This document shows positions 6,370-13,043 of a stretch of 17,813 nt of DNA, one piece after another (the stretch's first letter is position 1; every line of letters starts with the position of its first letter). The notes under the pieces were generated by a model. That model worked only from the letters and a program-made list of their open reading frames with translations. It was not told where the DNA came from and searched no databases. Source of the DNA: JAJISK01 sp046759865 (GTDB lineage: Archaea > Thermoplasmatota > Thermoplasmata > RBG-16-68-12 > JAJISG01); assembly GCA_046759865.1 (NCBI GenBank), contig JBHIDB010000016.1:1-17813 (forward strand), read 5' to 3'. Position numbers and translations under genes: made by a program.

Positions 6370-6974
6370 GAGGGCCCGCCAGACGAGGTCGATCGATGAA
6401 CCCCTTCGACCCTCTTGAGAAGGAGCCCGTAGTGGAAGGGTCCGACCTCCACCTCCTCACCATCAAACCCGTTTCCCGCCAGTGCGGCTCGCGCGTCGTC
6501 CACGGAGACGCGGTGCTCCAAAGGTGGGCCCTCCTCCATTGGCTCTTTCTTCCAGTCCACCACCCCCAAGCGACCGTCCTCCCGGACAAGACGATGGGTC
6601 TCCCGAAGCGTTGTGTCGCCATCGAGTTCATGGAGTGCGTTGACCAGCAATGCGACATCGACGGAGTCGCTGGAAAGGGGGATGAGGTCCTCCCAGGACA
6701 GGACGGGGAGCACGTTGTGGACCCCTGCCTTCAGAAGTCGATCCTGGAGGGCCCAGAGCATCGGTTCCTGCACGTCGATGGCGTAGACACGTCCCTCCTT
6801 CCCCACGAGGCCCGCGGCGGGGAGGGAGAAGAACCCAGGCCCGCAGCCCACGTCGGCGAGCGTCATCCCGGAGCGAAGACCAAAGGCTCGGAGAATCGCC
6901 ACGGGGTCCTGCCACTCGACCCTTCCCGGATCTATCAGCCTCTCCAGATGGTCGGGGTCGAACTTGTGGGGCAC
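6366..6974 (-). CDS. Class I SAM-dependent methyltransferase
   Basis: This methyltransferase of unknown substrate is 202 residues from the GTG at 6974. Motif I is LADVGCGPGFFSLPAA (DVGCGPG at 41-47), followed by the acidic end of strand 2 in YAIDVQ and a motif IV-like region VDVALLVNALHEL. The frame is open up to another GTG at 7031, which would give 221 residues. I prefer 6974 because a TATA-like box (6995-7003) is centred 25 nt upstream, the spacing seen for other genes here, and because this places HKFDP near the N-terminus, where it usually lies in this group. The last codons overlap the next gene by ATGA, forming a two-gene unit with the SLOG-like gene. It is divergent from the HAD-like gene. 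Confidence 0.88.
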   Translation of the reverse strand: MPHKFDPDHLERLIDPGRVEWQDPVAILRAFGLRSGMTLADVGCGPGFFSLPAAGLVGKEGRVYAIDVQEPMLWALQDRLLKAGVHNVLPVLSWEDLIPLSSDSVDVALLVNALHELDGDTTLRETHRLVREDGRLGVVDWKKEPMEEGPPLEHRVSVDDARAALAGNGFDGEEVEVGPFHYGLLLKRVEGVHRSTSSGGPS

Positions 6975-6994
6975 ATTCCTCGCAACCCCGTGGG

Positions 6995-7003
6995 TTAGAT
7001 AAG
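6995..7003 (-). promoter_or_regulatory. TATA box of the methyltransferase gene
   Basis: CTTATCTAA on the minus strand is centred 25 nt upstream of GTG 6974. If the start were 7031 this box would lie inside the coding sequence, so it helps decide the start. Confidence 0.5.
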
Positions 7004-7044
7004 CTTCTGGGAGTTGGTCCCACGGTTCCACTCCAACGGCGAAA

Positions 7045-7051
7045 GGTTATC
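7045..7051 (+). promoter_or_regulatory. Weak TATA box of the HAD-like gene
   Basis: GGTTATC, followed by a GC-rich stretch, is centred 30 nt before the ATG at 7078. It is the only AT-containing patch at a fitting distance; the match is weak. Confidence 0.35.
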
Positions 7052-7077
7052 GCGGGGGCCCGCGTGCGGCACCGGTT

Positions 7078-7830
7078 ATGCCTTCCCGATGCTACGAAGT
7101 TCTGTTCTTCGACGTGGGCGGAACGCTCGCATGGGCGGAGCCGAAGGCAGATGCGATCTGGGTCCGCGCATTGGAGGAGCACGGATATACCGTGACCGCG
7201 GAGGAGATCGTTGCGAAGTCGGGCGTAACGGGTCCCGAGTTCAACCGCCCCGATATCATCCGAGCCTTCAACGAGACCGATGACGAGTTCCGTGGTTCCT
7301 TCCCGACCGCCGAGGGGCAGGAGGCATTCTTCCGCCGCTACGACCGGGCCCTCCTCCGCCGGCTGGGCGTGTCGCCTGACGATGCGATTCTCGACACGGT
7401 TCGACATCTCTTCCGAGGCGTCGTCAGTCACCTGTTCGATGACGTACGATCGACCCTCACTGGGCTGGAATCGGAGGGGTATCGATTGGGCGTCATTTCC
7501 AACGCGACCCACGATCTGCCCAAGGGGTTGGAAGGACTCGACCTGACTCGCCACTTTGAGTCCATCACCTACTCCTACGCCGTGGGCGCGGAGAAGCCGG
7601 ATCCTCGGATTTTCCAGTCCGCGCTGTCTGCGATGGAGATCTCCCCGTCCGCCGCAGTTCACATCGGCGATCACGTCGAGGCCGATGTGCGGGGAGCCCA
7701 ACGAGTCGGAATCACCCCCATGCTCATCGATCGGAAGGGGAAGCATCCAGATGGGGATTTCATCGTCCTCCGAAGCCTGAGTGAGATTAGCAAGCGTCTG
7801 ATCGCCGGAGGCAGCCGGAAAGGCTCCTAG
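7078..7830 (+). CDS. HAD-superfamily hydrolase-like protein
   Basis: This 250-residue protein has the four HAD motifs. Motif I is FFDVGGTL with nucleophile D12, but the usual second Asp (general acid, DxDGT) is Gly14. Motif II Ser is S141 in GVISNAT, motif III Lys is K173 in GAEKPDP, and motif IV acids are D198 and D203 in HIGDHVEADV. The region 18-130 forms an alpha-helical C1 cap. HAD members would hydrolyse phosphomonoesters or related substrates; the missing second Asp is shared by several DVGGT-type subfamilies and may change or reduce phosphatase activity. Substrate is unknown. It is divergent from the methyltransferase pair and followed by THEP1 NTPase after 80 nt with a separate TATA-like box. 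Confidence 0.88.
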   Translation: MPSRCYEVLFFDVGGTLAWAEPKADAIWVRALEEHGYTVTAEEIVAKSGVTGPEFNRPDIIRAFNETDDEFRGSFPTAEGQEAFFRRYDRALLRRLGVSPDDAILDTVRHLFRGVVSHLFDDVRSTLTGLESEGYRLGVISNATHDLPKGLEGLDLTRHFESITYSYAVGAEKPDPRIFQSALSAMEISPSAAVHIGDHVEADVRGAQRVGITPMLIDRKGKHPDGDFIVLRSLSEISKRLIAGGSRKGS

Positions 7831-7872
7831 ACTCTCCTCTCCTAGGAACCTCGGGGTCGTGCCTCATACGAG

Positions 7873-7880
7873 TTTAATAG
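7873..7880 (+). promoter_or_regulatory. TATA box of the THEP1 gene
   Basis: TTTAATAG is centred about 35 nt upstream of the ATG at 7911, predicting a leader of only a few nucleotides. Confidence 0.5.
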
Positions 7881-7910
7881 GCCAGGACGCCATTCCGGGC
7901 CCGCGGATCC

Positions 7911-8459
7911 ATGGTCACGAGCCTCAAGATTGGCATCACTGGGCTTCCAAACGCCGGAAAGACCTACGCCCTCCTGAAGGTCATCGAAATGCTGGAGGCC
8001 GCCGGGGGGCAGGTCGGCGGCATGGTGACGGAGCCCATTCTCCAGGATGGACGGCGGCGGGGGTTCTGGGTCACGGACTGGGTCACGAAGAAGCGGGAGG
8101 TTCTGGCCTCGCCCGAGATCGAGTCTAAAGTCAAGGTGGGGGCTCACGGCGTGGACATCGAGGCCCTGAACGACATCGGCGTCACCGCGGTGCGCCGGGC
8201 CACGGAGGAGGCAGACATCGTCGTCGTCGACGAGGTGGGAAAGATGGAGATGGAGAGCGAGGAGTTCGTGGAGGCCGTGAAGGACGCCTTGGACTCCGAG
8301 AAGCCCGTGATCCTAACCCTCCACAAGAAGTCCAGGAACCCCCTCCTCCAGGACATTCGCCGCCGGGACGATGTACGCATTCTGGAGGTAACCCCCGTAA
8401 ACCGGAACCTCCTTCCCTATAAGATCGTGGGGTTGCTCAAGGGCGAATGGGAGCGGTAA
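7911..8459 (+). CDS. THEP1-type nucleoside-triphosphatase
   Basis: This 182-residue P-loop NTPase is of the THEP1/NTPCR family, which hydrolyses NTPs to NDPs in vitro and whose cellular role is unclear. The Walker A motif GLPNAGKT is at 11-18 and the family-typical Walker B DEVGKMEM at 107-114. GGMVTEPI (about 36-43) and GFWVTD (51-56) match the conserved strands after the P-loop. Length is normal for archaeal members. The 3' end overlaps the trm1 start by 13 nt in another frame, so both are probably co-transcribed and co-translated. Confidence 0.92.
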   Translation: MVTSLKIGITGLPNAGKTYALLKVIEMLEAAGGQVGGMVTEPILQDGRRRGFWVTDWVTKKREVLASPEIESKVKVGAHGVDIEALNDIGVTAVRRATEEADIVVVDEVGKMEMESEEFVEAVKDALDSEKPVILTLHKKSRNPLLQDIRRRDDVRILEVTPVNRNLLPYKIVGLLKGEWER

Positions 8460-9544
8460 CCCACGTTGCGGAGCTGATCCCGGTTCAGGAGGGCCTGGCC
8501 GAGGTCCTCGTCCCAGCGAACCACACGCGGCAGGGACCGGGGAAGGTCGGGGGAGCGCCCTTCTACAACGCAGCCATGGCGATTCCCCGGCACGTCTCGG
8601 TCCTCCTCTTGACCGCCGTCGGCAGCAACGTTCACCGGGTCCTGGACGGCCTCGCGTCGACGGGCATCCAAGGCATTCGGTTCGCCCTCGAGGTTCCTGC
8701 ACCCTTGGACCTCAGCCTGAACGATCGCAGCCGAGAAGCCTGCGACGTGATTCGCAAGAACACCGCCCGCAACGGCCTCGCGGACGTTCGCGTCTTCTGC
8801 GAAGACCTCAACGCCCTCCTTACCACCGAGCGGTTCGACTACGTGGATGTCGACCCCTTTGGGAGCCCTGCCCCCTTCGTTGAGAACGCCCTCCGTGGCC
8901 TCCGCGTTCCGGGCTATCTCGCCGTCACGGCAACGGATACAGCCCCCCTCGCGGGGACCTATCCGAAGACCTGCCGTCGCCGCTACGACGCGGTCTCGAT
9001 CCCGGGTCCCTTCCGCCACGAGGTGGGGGTTCGCATCCTCGCAGGCTTCGTAGTTCGCGCGGCCGCGCGCCTCGAGCTGGCCGCCCGGCCCCTCCTTTGC
9101 ATGTGGCGGGAGCACTACTACAAACTCTTCTTCGACGTGCAAGCCGGGGCCCGACGAGCCGACACGGCCCTCGGCCAGCTCGGTTACGTCGCCTTCGCTG
9201 GAGGGAAGGAGCGCGTCGTAGGGTCGGCGGGCGACGCAGGCCCCCTCTGGGCCGGCCCCCTCCACGATGCCGACCTACTCGTCGAGATGCGCATGACCGC
9301 GTACATGCCCTCCTTCCTGGACCGGCTCCTCGAGACCTGGCGGGGGGAGGCGGATGCACCCGCTCTCTTCTACACCACGGACGAGATCGCCCACCACCTC
9401 CGCATCTCCCCCCCGTCCATGGCAAAGACCCTGCGACGGCTCGCCGAGGCTGGATTCGTGTCGCGGCGCACCTCCTTTCACCCCAAGGGATTCAAGACGG
9501 AAGCCGGCTGGGGGGAGGTGGTCCGTCTCGTTCGCGCTGCGTGA
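8447..9544 (+). CDS. trm1: tRNA (guanine26-N2)-dimethyltransferase Trm1
   Basis: Trm1 uses SAM to make m2G/m2,2G at position 26 of tRNAs. This 365-residue protein has FYNAAM (39-44), LNDRSREACDVIRKN (91-105) and the catalytic DPFGSP (136-141), followed by TATDTAPLAG and a C-terminal domain with GPLWAGPLHD and a winged-helix-like end. Two features deviate from the pattern I know. The FYNPxMxxNRD segment reads FYNAAMAIPRHVS, losing the Asn and Asp. The C-terminal domain has no Cys pairs before GPLW, where many relatives carry Cys-x2-Cys zinc ligands. The core is otherwise intact, so activity is likely. The ATG at 8447 lies inside the NTPase gene (13-nt overlap). The tRNA-Lys in this window has G26, a potential substrate. 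Confidence 0.92.
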   Translation: MGAVTHVAELIPVQEGLAEVLVPANHTRQGPGKVGGAPFYNAAMAIPRHVSVLLLTAVGSNVHRVLDGLASTGIQGIRFALEVPAPLDLSLNDRSREACDVIRKNTARNGLADVRVFCEDLNALLTTERFDYVDVDPFGSPAPFVENALRGLRVPGYLAVTATDTAPLAGTYPKTCRRRYDAVSIPGPFRHEVGVRILAGFVVRAAARLELAARPLLCMWREHYYKLFFDVQAGARRADTALGQLGYVAFAGGKERVVGSAGDAGPLWAGPLHDADLLVEMRMTAYMPSFLDRLLETWRGEADAPALFYTTDEIAHHLRISPPSMAKTLRRLAEAGFVSRRTSFHPKGFKTEAGWGEVVRLVRAA

Positions 9545-9550
9545 CGGCCG

Positions 9551-10375
9551 CTACGCCTGGACGACGGGAGCGAGAACGTCCTCCGGGAGCCCGGGAACCT
9601 GACGGCCCTCGGCGGCGTATTGATAGAGCACGGCCGAGAAAGCAGGCCAGGCCGCTCCCCAGACGAGGATAAGACCAAACCAGTACGCGAGAGCGACCGC
9701 ACCCCCGACGAGGAGCGTCGTGCCCGTCCCAAGGAGGAACCCGATCAACAGCGGCAGCAGCCCCAGGAGGCCCAGCAGTACAAGGACGAGGCCAATCCCG
9801 AAGCCGCCCACGAGGGTCTCGCCCCACGCGCGCCGGAAGAGAGAGGCGGAGCGCTTCAAGGCCGCCCAGGGTCCGAGTCCCTCGGCTACGATGACGGGAA
9901 CCGCCATGGAGGTCGCCAGGGCCCAGGCCACACCCAGGGCACCGGCAATGAGGCCGCCGATGAGGCCCGCTTGCCTCCGGATGGCCCGGAGGATGAGCCC
10001 TATGGTGGCCGTGAGGAGGGCCCACAGAAAAAGCTTCCCCAGATGCTTGTTGGCTTGGCGAAAGGCATCACCGACGGTCGGGTGCCCGCCCTCCAGGCGG
10101 ATCATCGCGGAGCCCACCACGGCCGCCTGGAAGTACACCGCAACGAATGCGGTGAGGAAATAGAAGAGGAGGAGGAGACCGAAGAAGAGAAGCGGGTTGC
10201 CAGCGAACTGGTTGAAGAAAGGGATCTCGAGGAAGAAGATGCTCGCCAGGAGGAGGCCCCAGGCCACGCCCGAGACTAGGAGGGCTAAGAAGGGGAAGAG
10301 GACGAGCTCCTTGTCCTGACGCAAGATACCAAAGCTGATCTTGCTCATCTGCCAGCCACGGCCGATGCGGCCCAT
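9551..10375 (-). CDS. Polytopic membrane protein, DUF6159-like
   Basis: This 274-residue membrane protein has about six hydrophobic segments (about 23-48, 61-92, 112-132, 138-160, 187-213, 218-250). The N-terminal cytosolic signature GRGWQMSKISFGILRQDKEL, followed directly by FPFLALL, is characteristic of the DUF6159 family, which has no known function. The loop APVIVAEGLGPWAALKRS-like stretch before the fifth segment (here VPVIVAEGLGPWAALKRS) is typical of the same family and resembles a re-entrant or amphipathic loop. I chose the ATG at 10375: a TATA box is centred 26 nt upstream, and it places the family signature at residue 5; the ATG at 10390 would add five residues (MPPPR). It converges tail to tail on trm1 (6-nt gap) and is divergent from the first GTPase gene. 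Confidence 0.85.
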   Translation of the reverse strand: MGRIGRGWQMSKISFGILRQDKELVLFPFLALLVSGVAWGLLLASIFFLEIPFFNQFAGNPLLFFGLLLLFYFLTAFVAVYFQAAVVGSAMIRLEGGHPTVGDAFRQANKHLGKLFLWALLTATIGLILRAIRRQAGLIGGLIAGALGVAWALATSMAVPVIVAEGLGPWAALKRSASLFRRAWGETLVGGFGIGLVLVLLGLLGLLPLLIGFLLGTGTTLLVGGAVALAYWFGLILVWGAAWPAFSAVLYQYAAEGRQVPGLPEDVLAPVVQA

Positions 10376-10397
10376 GCGCGGGGGTGGCATGCCGCAG

Positions 10398-10404
10398 TTA
10401 AGAA
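10398..10404 (-). promoter_or_regulatory. TATA box of the DUF6159-like gene
   Basis: TTCTTAA on the minus strand is centred 26 nt upstream of the ATG at 10375, which favours that start over the ATG at 10390. Confidence 0.5.
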
Positions 10405-10484
10405 TCTTTCTCCACGTTTCCCACGGACGCGAACAACGTCGCCTCCTTCCATTCTGGACGCGTACTGAGAATTGGCTCGGCAGG

Positions 10485-10492
10485 TTAATAAT
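10485..10492 (+). promoter_or_regulatory. TATA box of small GTPase 1
   Basis: TTAATAAT is centred about 40 nt before the GTG at 10528, giving a predicted leader of about 14 nt. That leader holds GAGAGG at 10515-10520, 7 nt before the GTG. Unlike most genes here this one is probably led by a Shine-Dalgarno sequence. Confidence 0.6.
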
Positions 10493-10527
10493 GGGGGTGT
10501 CGGGACAGGGGAAAGAGAGGGATCCCC

Positions 10528-11106
10528 GTGGAAGACGGAGCGCGTATCAAGGTCAAGATCTGCCTCGTTGGCGAGGCCGCGGTGGGCAAGACCAGCCTGA
10601 TTCGGCGATACGTCTTGGACGAGTTCGACGACGGCTACATCACCACCTTGGGCGCCAAGATCTCGAAGAAGGAACTTCAGATGCAGGTGCCCCACAACGA
10701 AGGCGTATTCCAGATGGATATGCTCATCTGGGACATCATGGGTGAGAAGCAGGTCCGGGATATCCTGCGGGAAGCTTTCTTCCTAGGGACGCAGGGCATT
10801 ATCGCCGTCTGTGACCTCTTGCGCCAATCCACGCTTCGGGCACTGGATGAGTGGGTCGAATCGGTCTTCCAGGTCACGGGCGCCGTCCCCGTCGTCTACG
10901 CCATCAACAAGGCCGACCTCCGGGACGAGGCGGTCATGCTCGTCGGCGAACGCGAGGTGGACGAGTACGCCACCGCATTCGAGTCCCCCTACTACTTCGC
11001 AAGCGCAAAGACGGGGGAGAACGTGGAGCCGGTGTTCTACACCCTTGGGGAAAAGGTCCTCGAGAAGATCCTAAGGGAGAAGGCCGTCGCCCCGTCCGCC
11101 AAGTGA
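10528..11106 (+). CDS. Ras/Rab-like small GTPase 1
   Basis: This 192-residue single-domain GTPase of the Ras superfamily has the P-loop GEAAVGKT at 15-22, switch I Thr at T40 within YITTLGAKISKK (compare YxPTxG in Rabs), G3 WDIMGEK at 68-74, G4 NKAD in VVYAINKADL and G5 SAK in YFASAKTGENV. At the position of Ras Gln61 it has Glu73. The C-terminus (AVAPSAK) has no Cys, so it is not prenylated. Family knowledge: such proteins switch between GDP and GTP forms and recruit effectors; prokaryotic relatives such as MglA work with roadblock proteins. A paralog follows tail to tail, and a roadblock-like membrane protein lies 1.2 kb on. The GTG start is supported by a Shine-Dalgarno sequence. Cellular role unknown. 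Confidence 0.92.
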   Translation: MEDGARIKVKICLVGEAAVGKTSLIRRYVLDEFDDGYITTLGAKISKKELQMQVPHNEGVFQMDMLIWDIMGEKQVRDILREAFFLGTQGIIAVCDLLRQSTLRALDEWVESVFQVTGAVPVVYAINKADLRDEAVMLVGEREVDEYATAFESPYYFASAKTGENVEPVFYTLGEKVLEKILREKAVAPSAK

Positions 11107-11153
11107 GCGGGGAACTCCCCTTCAGAGGGCAGTAGTCCTCGATCGGAGTTGGC

Positions 11154-11714
11154 TTACAGCGCTGGTGCGCGCATTCCGTCGAGGACGAGGCGGGTAAGTT
11201 TCTCGAAGGCCTCTTCAACGCCCTGGCCGGTCTTGGCGCTGCAGAACTGCCAAGAACAGTCCCATCCTCGGCAGGCCGCATCAAGCTCTTGCTCGGATAA
11301 CGAAACCCGCTCTGTTAGATCGACCTTGGTCGCGAGGAGGTAGGAGGGCAGCGGTCCCGCCACTTCCTGAACCGATTCTCGCCAGCCCTCGAGCCGGGGG
11401 AGGGTCTCGGGCCGGGTCACGTCGCAGACCATGAGAATTCCCTGGGCTCCCTGGAAGAACGCCTCCTTCAGGAGCTCACGGATGCCCTCCTGCCCCATGA
11501 TGTCCCAGATCACGAGAGTCACGCCTTCCGGTTCCTCGCCGTCGGTGACCGGCAGACGGAGTTCCTTCTTCGTGATTCGGGTCCCCAAGGTCACAGTATA
11601 GTCATCGTTGAACTCGTCGTCCACGAATCGGCGGATGAGGGACGACTTTCCGACAGCCGGTCCACCGATCAGACAGATCTTCAGCTTGACTCGGGACTCC
11701 TCCATGGACGTCAT
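11154..11714 (-). CDS. Ras/Rab-like small GTPase 2
   Basis: This 186-residue paralog of GTPase 1 has the P-loop GGPAVGKS at 17-24, switch I YTVTLGTRITKKEL, G3 WDIMGQE with the Ras Gln61-equivalent Gln kept, G4 TKVD (Thr for Asn, as in Rho-type proteins) and G5 SAK in FCSAKTGQGV. It ends GMRAPAL with no lipidation Cys. The frame is open to 11813, but I start at ATG 11714, which overlaps the TGA of the 86-residue gene as ATGA and has GAGAGG just upstream; ATG 11705 (MEESRVKLK) is also possible and aligns best with the paralog. Translational coupling suggests the 86-residue protein works with it. Retained Gln and different G4 indicate it has diverged in nucleotide handling from GTPase 1. Function unknown. 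Confidence 0.92.
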   Translation of the reverse strand: MTSMEESRVKLKICLIGGPAVGKSSLIRRFVDDEFNDDYTVTLGTRITKKELRLPVTDGEEPEGVTLVIWDIMGQEGIRELLKEAFFQGAQGILMVCDVTRPETLPRLEGWRESVQEVAGPLPSYLLATKVDLTERVSLSEQELDAACRGWDCSWQFCSAKTGQGVEEAFEKLTRLVLDGMRAPAL

Positions 11715-11971
11715 CCTTCCTCTCTCAGATCCTCTTCCTTCGCGGTCATCGACCGGATGTGGTACCGGACAAAGACCTCCGACACTTCCTGGTTCGAGAG
11801 CGGAGGGTCGCACTCAAAGGCGAGTTCCCCCCCATCCTCGTGGACAATCCGTAGGCTCCATTGCCCCTGGTCCGACTTCTTATGAAGGGCGCCGATGAGG
11901 ACCAGGATCCACTCGTCGGCCTCCGTCTGGGAGTTCGGTTGGAGGTTGAAGAGCGTCGAGGCGATGGGCAT
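11711..11971 (-). CDS. Unknown 86-residue protein coupled to small GTPase 2
   Basis: I do not recognise this family. The protein is acidic and soluble, with no membrane segment and one Cys. Strand-like stretches are EWILVLIGAL (about 20-29), WSLRIVHEDGGELAFEC (about 38-54) and a helix-like VSEVFVRYHIRSM, giving a small alpha/beta pattern. It ends in an acidic tail. The start ATG at 11971 has a TATA box about 33 nt upstream, and the stop overlaps the GTPase 2 start by four nucleotides, which is good evidence that it is translated and that its product is needed together with the GTPase. A regulator, effector adaptor or chaperone of the GTPase are all possible; none can be chosen from sequence. 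Confidence 0.75.
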   Translation of the reverse strand: MPIASTLFNLQPNSQTEADEWILVLIGALHKKSDQGQWSLRIVHEDGGELAFECDPPLSNQEVSEVFVRYHIRSMTAKEEDLREEG

Positions 11972-12000
11972 CTAGAGAGCGAAGCCTGCGACTATCCCGC

Positions 12001-12007
12001 TATAAAG
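12001..12007 (-). promoter_or_regulatory. TATA box of the 86-residue protein / GTPase 2 unit
   Basis: CTTTATA on the minus strand is centred 33 nt upstream of ATG 11971, predicting a leader of about six nucleotides. It would drive both the 86-residue gene and small GTPase 2. Confidence 0.55.
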
Positions 12008-12192
12008 CTAACGCGGCTGTTATCGAAGGCAACCGGCCGCCTGGCCTGCCCGAACATAGCGAAGGAGAACGGTCCGACGGGGGGGAGGAAGGCCCAGATC
12101 CAACGGCTGCCAAGCTCCTTCGACGATAGACGCCTGGTCTGTGCCCATCTCTAGCGGGCCCCAACATCGCTCCGTGATAGTCAAGAGCCAAC

Positions 12193-12200
12193 GTTTATAC
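12193..12200 (+). promoter_or_regulatory. TATA box of the roadblock-like gene, with long leader
   Basis: GTTTATAC predicts transcription start near 12222, about 70 nt before the ATG at 12295. This is the longest predicted leader in the window and contains GGAGG at 12233-12237 and AGGAGA at 12241-12246, too far from the ATG to serve it directly. Confidence 0.45.
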
Positions 12201-12294
12201 TCCCGCCAAAAGAGGCTCCCGTCCTCGGAATCGGAGGTAAAGGAGAATTCGACCCGCACGCCGACGACTTCGAGGCACCCATGCGAGGCACTCG

Positions 12295-12933
12295 ATGGTC
12301 ACACAGGATGTCGCCGATGCGATCATCATTCTGGTCGTGGGCTTCATCGCGATTCAGGGGATCTGGCTCTCTCTCCTCACTTACCAGATGCTCGGAAAGC
12401 TCCGGAAACGCCGGAGAAAGGGGGGAGGCGGGGAACCGCGAGAGGCGTATGTCGAGGAGGTCTTCCTCCTCCATCGCAGCGGCTCTCTCCTACGTCACCT
12501 CACGCGTCGGCTGAAGCCCCATGTCGATAGCGACATCCTCTCTGGCATGCTTCGAGCCGTCCAGGAGTTCGTACGGGACTCGTTCAAGGAGGAAACCGGC
12601 GAACTGAACGGAATGACCTTTGGCGAGCTCAAAATCGCCATCGTTTCAGGCCAGCACGCGGTCTTGGCGACGGTGATGCGAGGGGATCCTCCCGAGGACA
12701 TCATGGGCCAGATGCGGGGGGCCCTCACCGACCTCGAGCGAAACCACGGGGACGTGCTCCAGAATTGGAATGGGGTGGTAGAGGAAATCCCGTTCGTGGA
12801 CGGCTACCTCGATCGTCTTCTGGAAGGGGACTACGGGCAAGAGCACAAGCCCGATTCCGAAGAGAAGCCCGAGAAGTGGAGCTCTCAGCTCAGGCGCCTC
12901 ATCCCGCTTCCCGTCCGTCGCAACTCGCGCTAA
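12295..12933 (+). CDS. Single-pass membrane protein with roadblock/LC7-like cytosolic domain
   Basis: This 212-residue protein has one N-terminal transmembrane helix (about 9-33), a basic stop-transfer run KLRKRRRK at 35-42, a glycine linker, then a soluble domain at about 51-165. The domain opens with a strand YVEEVFLLHRSGSLLRHLTR, followed by a DSDILSGMLRAVQEFVRDSF helix, a strand pair FGELKIAIVSGQHAVLATVM and a closing helix ending in LQNWNG. This strand-helix-strand-strand-helix order is that of roadblock/LC7-like modules, which bind small GTPases (MglB-type). The tail (about 175-212) is charged, first acidic then basic. ATG 12295 is the only usual start codon in frame after the stop at 12238-12240. 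It stands next to two small GTPases, so a membrane platform or GAP-like partner is a reasonable inference. The fold call rests on pattern and should be treated as provisional. Confidence 0.78.
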   Translation: MVTQDVADAIIILVVGFIAIQGIWLSLLTYQMLGKLRKRRRKGGGGEPREAYVEEVFLLHRSGSLLRHLTRRLKPHVDSDILSGMLRAVQEFVRDSFKEETGELNGMTFGELKIAIVSGQHAVLATVMRGDPPEDIMGQMRGALTDLERNHGDVLQNWNGVVEEIPFVDGYLDRLLEGDYGQEHKPDSEEKPEKWSSQLRRLIPLPVRRNSR

Positions 12934-13043
12934 TGAGCCGAGTGCCCACAGAATATCCCTTCCGGTGCCGACAAACCCCCTCGCTGGCCGAAGGACTTCC
13001 TTTACGCCCCAGAGGCTCCACCCCATCTGTTTGGGGCCACGGC

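Larger units (their letters stand above)
11972..12294. other. Divergent intergenic region between the 86-residue gene and the roadblock-like gene
   Basis: This 323-bp stretch holds two promoter elements, one for each flanking gene, and a plus-strand leader with Shine-Dalgarno-like purine runs. It is less GC-rich than the genes around it. A minus-strand frame (12020-12259, GTG start, 79 codons) is open through it but has no promoter, Shine-Dalgarno sequence or recognisable domain. I see no tRNA or clear structured RNA. Confidence 0.5.

Noticed and set aside
11109..11120. Short inverted repeat GGGG-AACT-CCCC between the convergent GTPase genes
   Set aside because: Four base pairs with a four-base loop can arise by chance in this composition.
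12020..12259. Minus-strand frame of 79 codons with GTG start in the intergenic region
   Set aside because: No TATA box or Shine-Dalgarno at a fitting distance, third-position GC lower than in the genes around it, no recognisable domain, and it overlaps the predicted promoter and leader of the roadblock-like gene.
13021..13036. Hairpin CCCCA-N6-TGGGG between the roadblock-like and xpf genes
   Set aside because: Only five base pairs in GC-rich DNA without a T-run; not enough to call a terminator.
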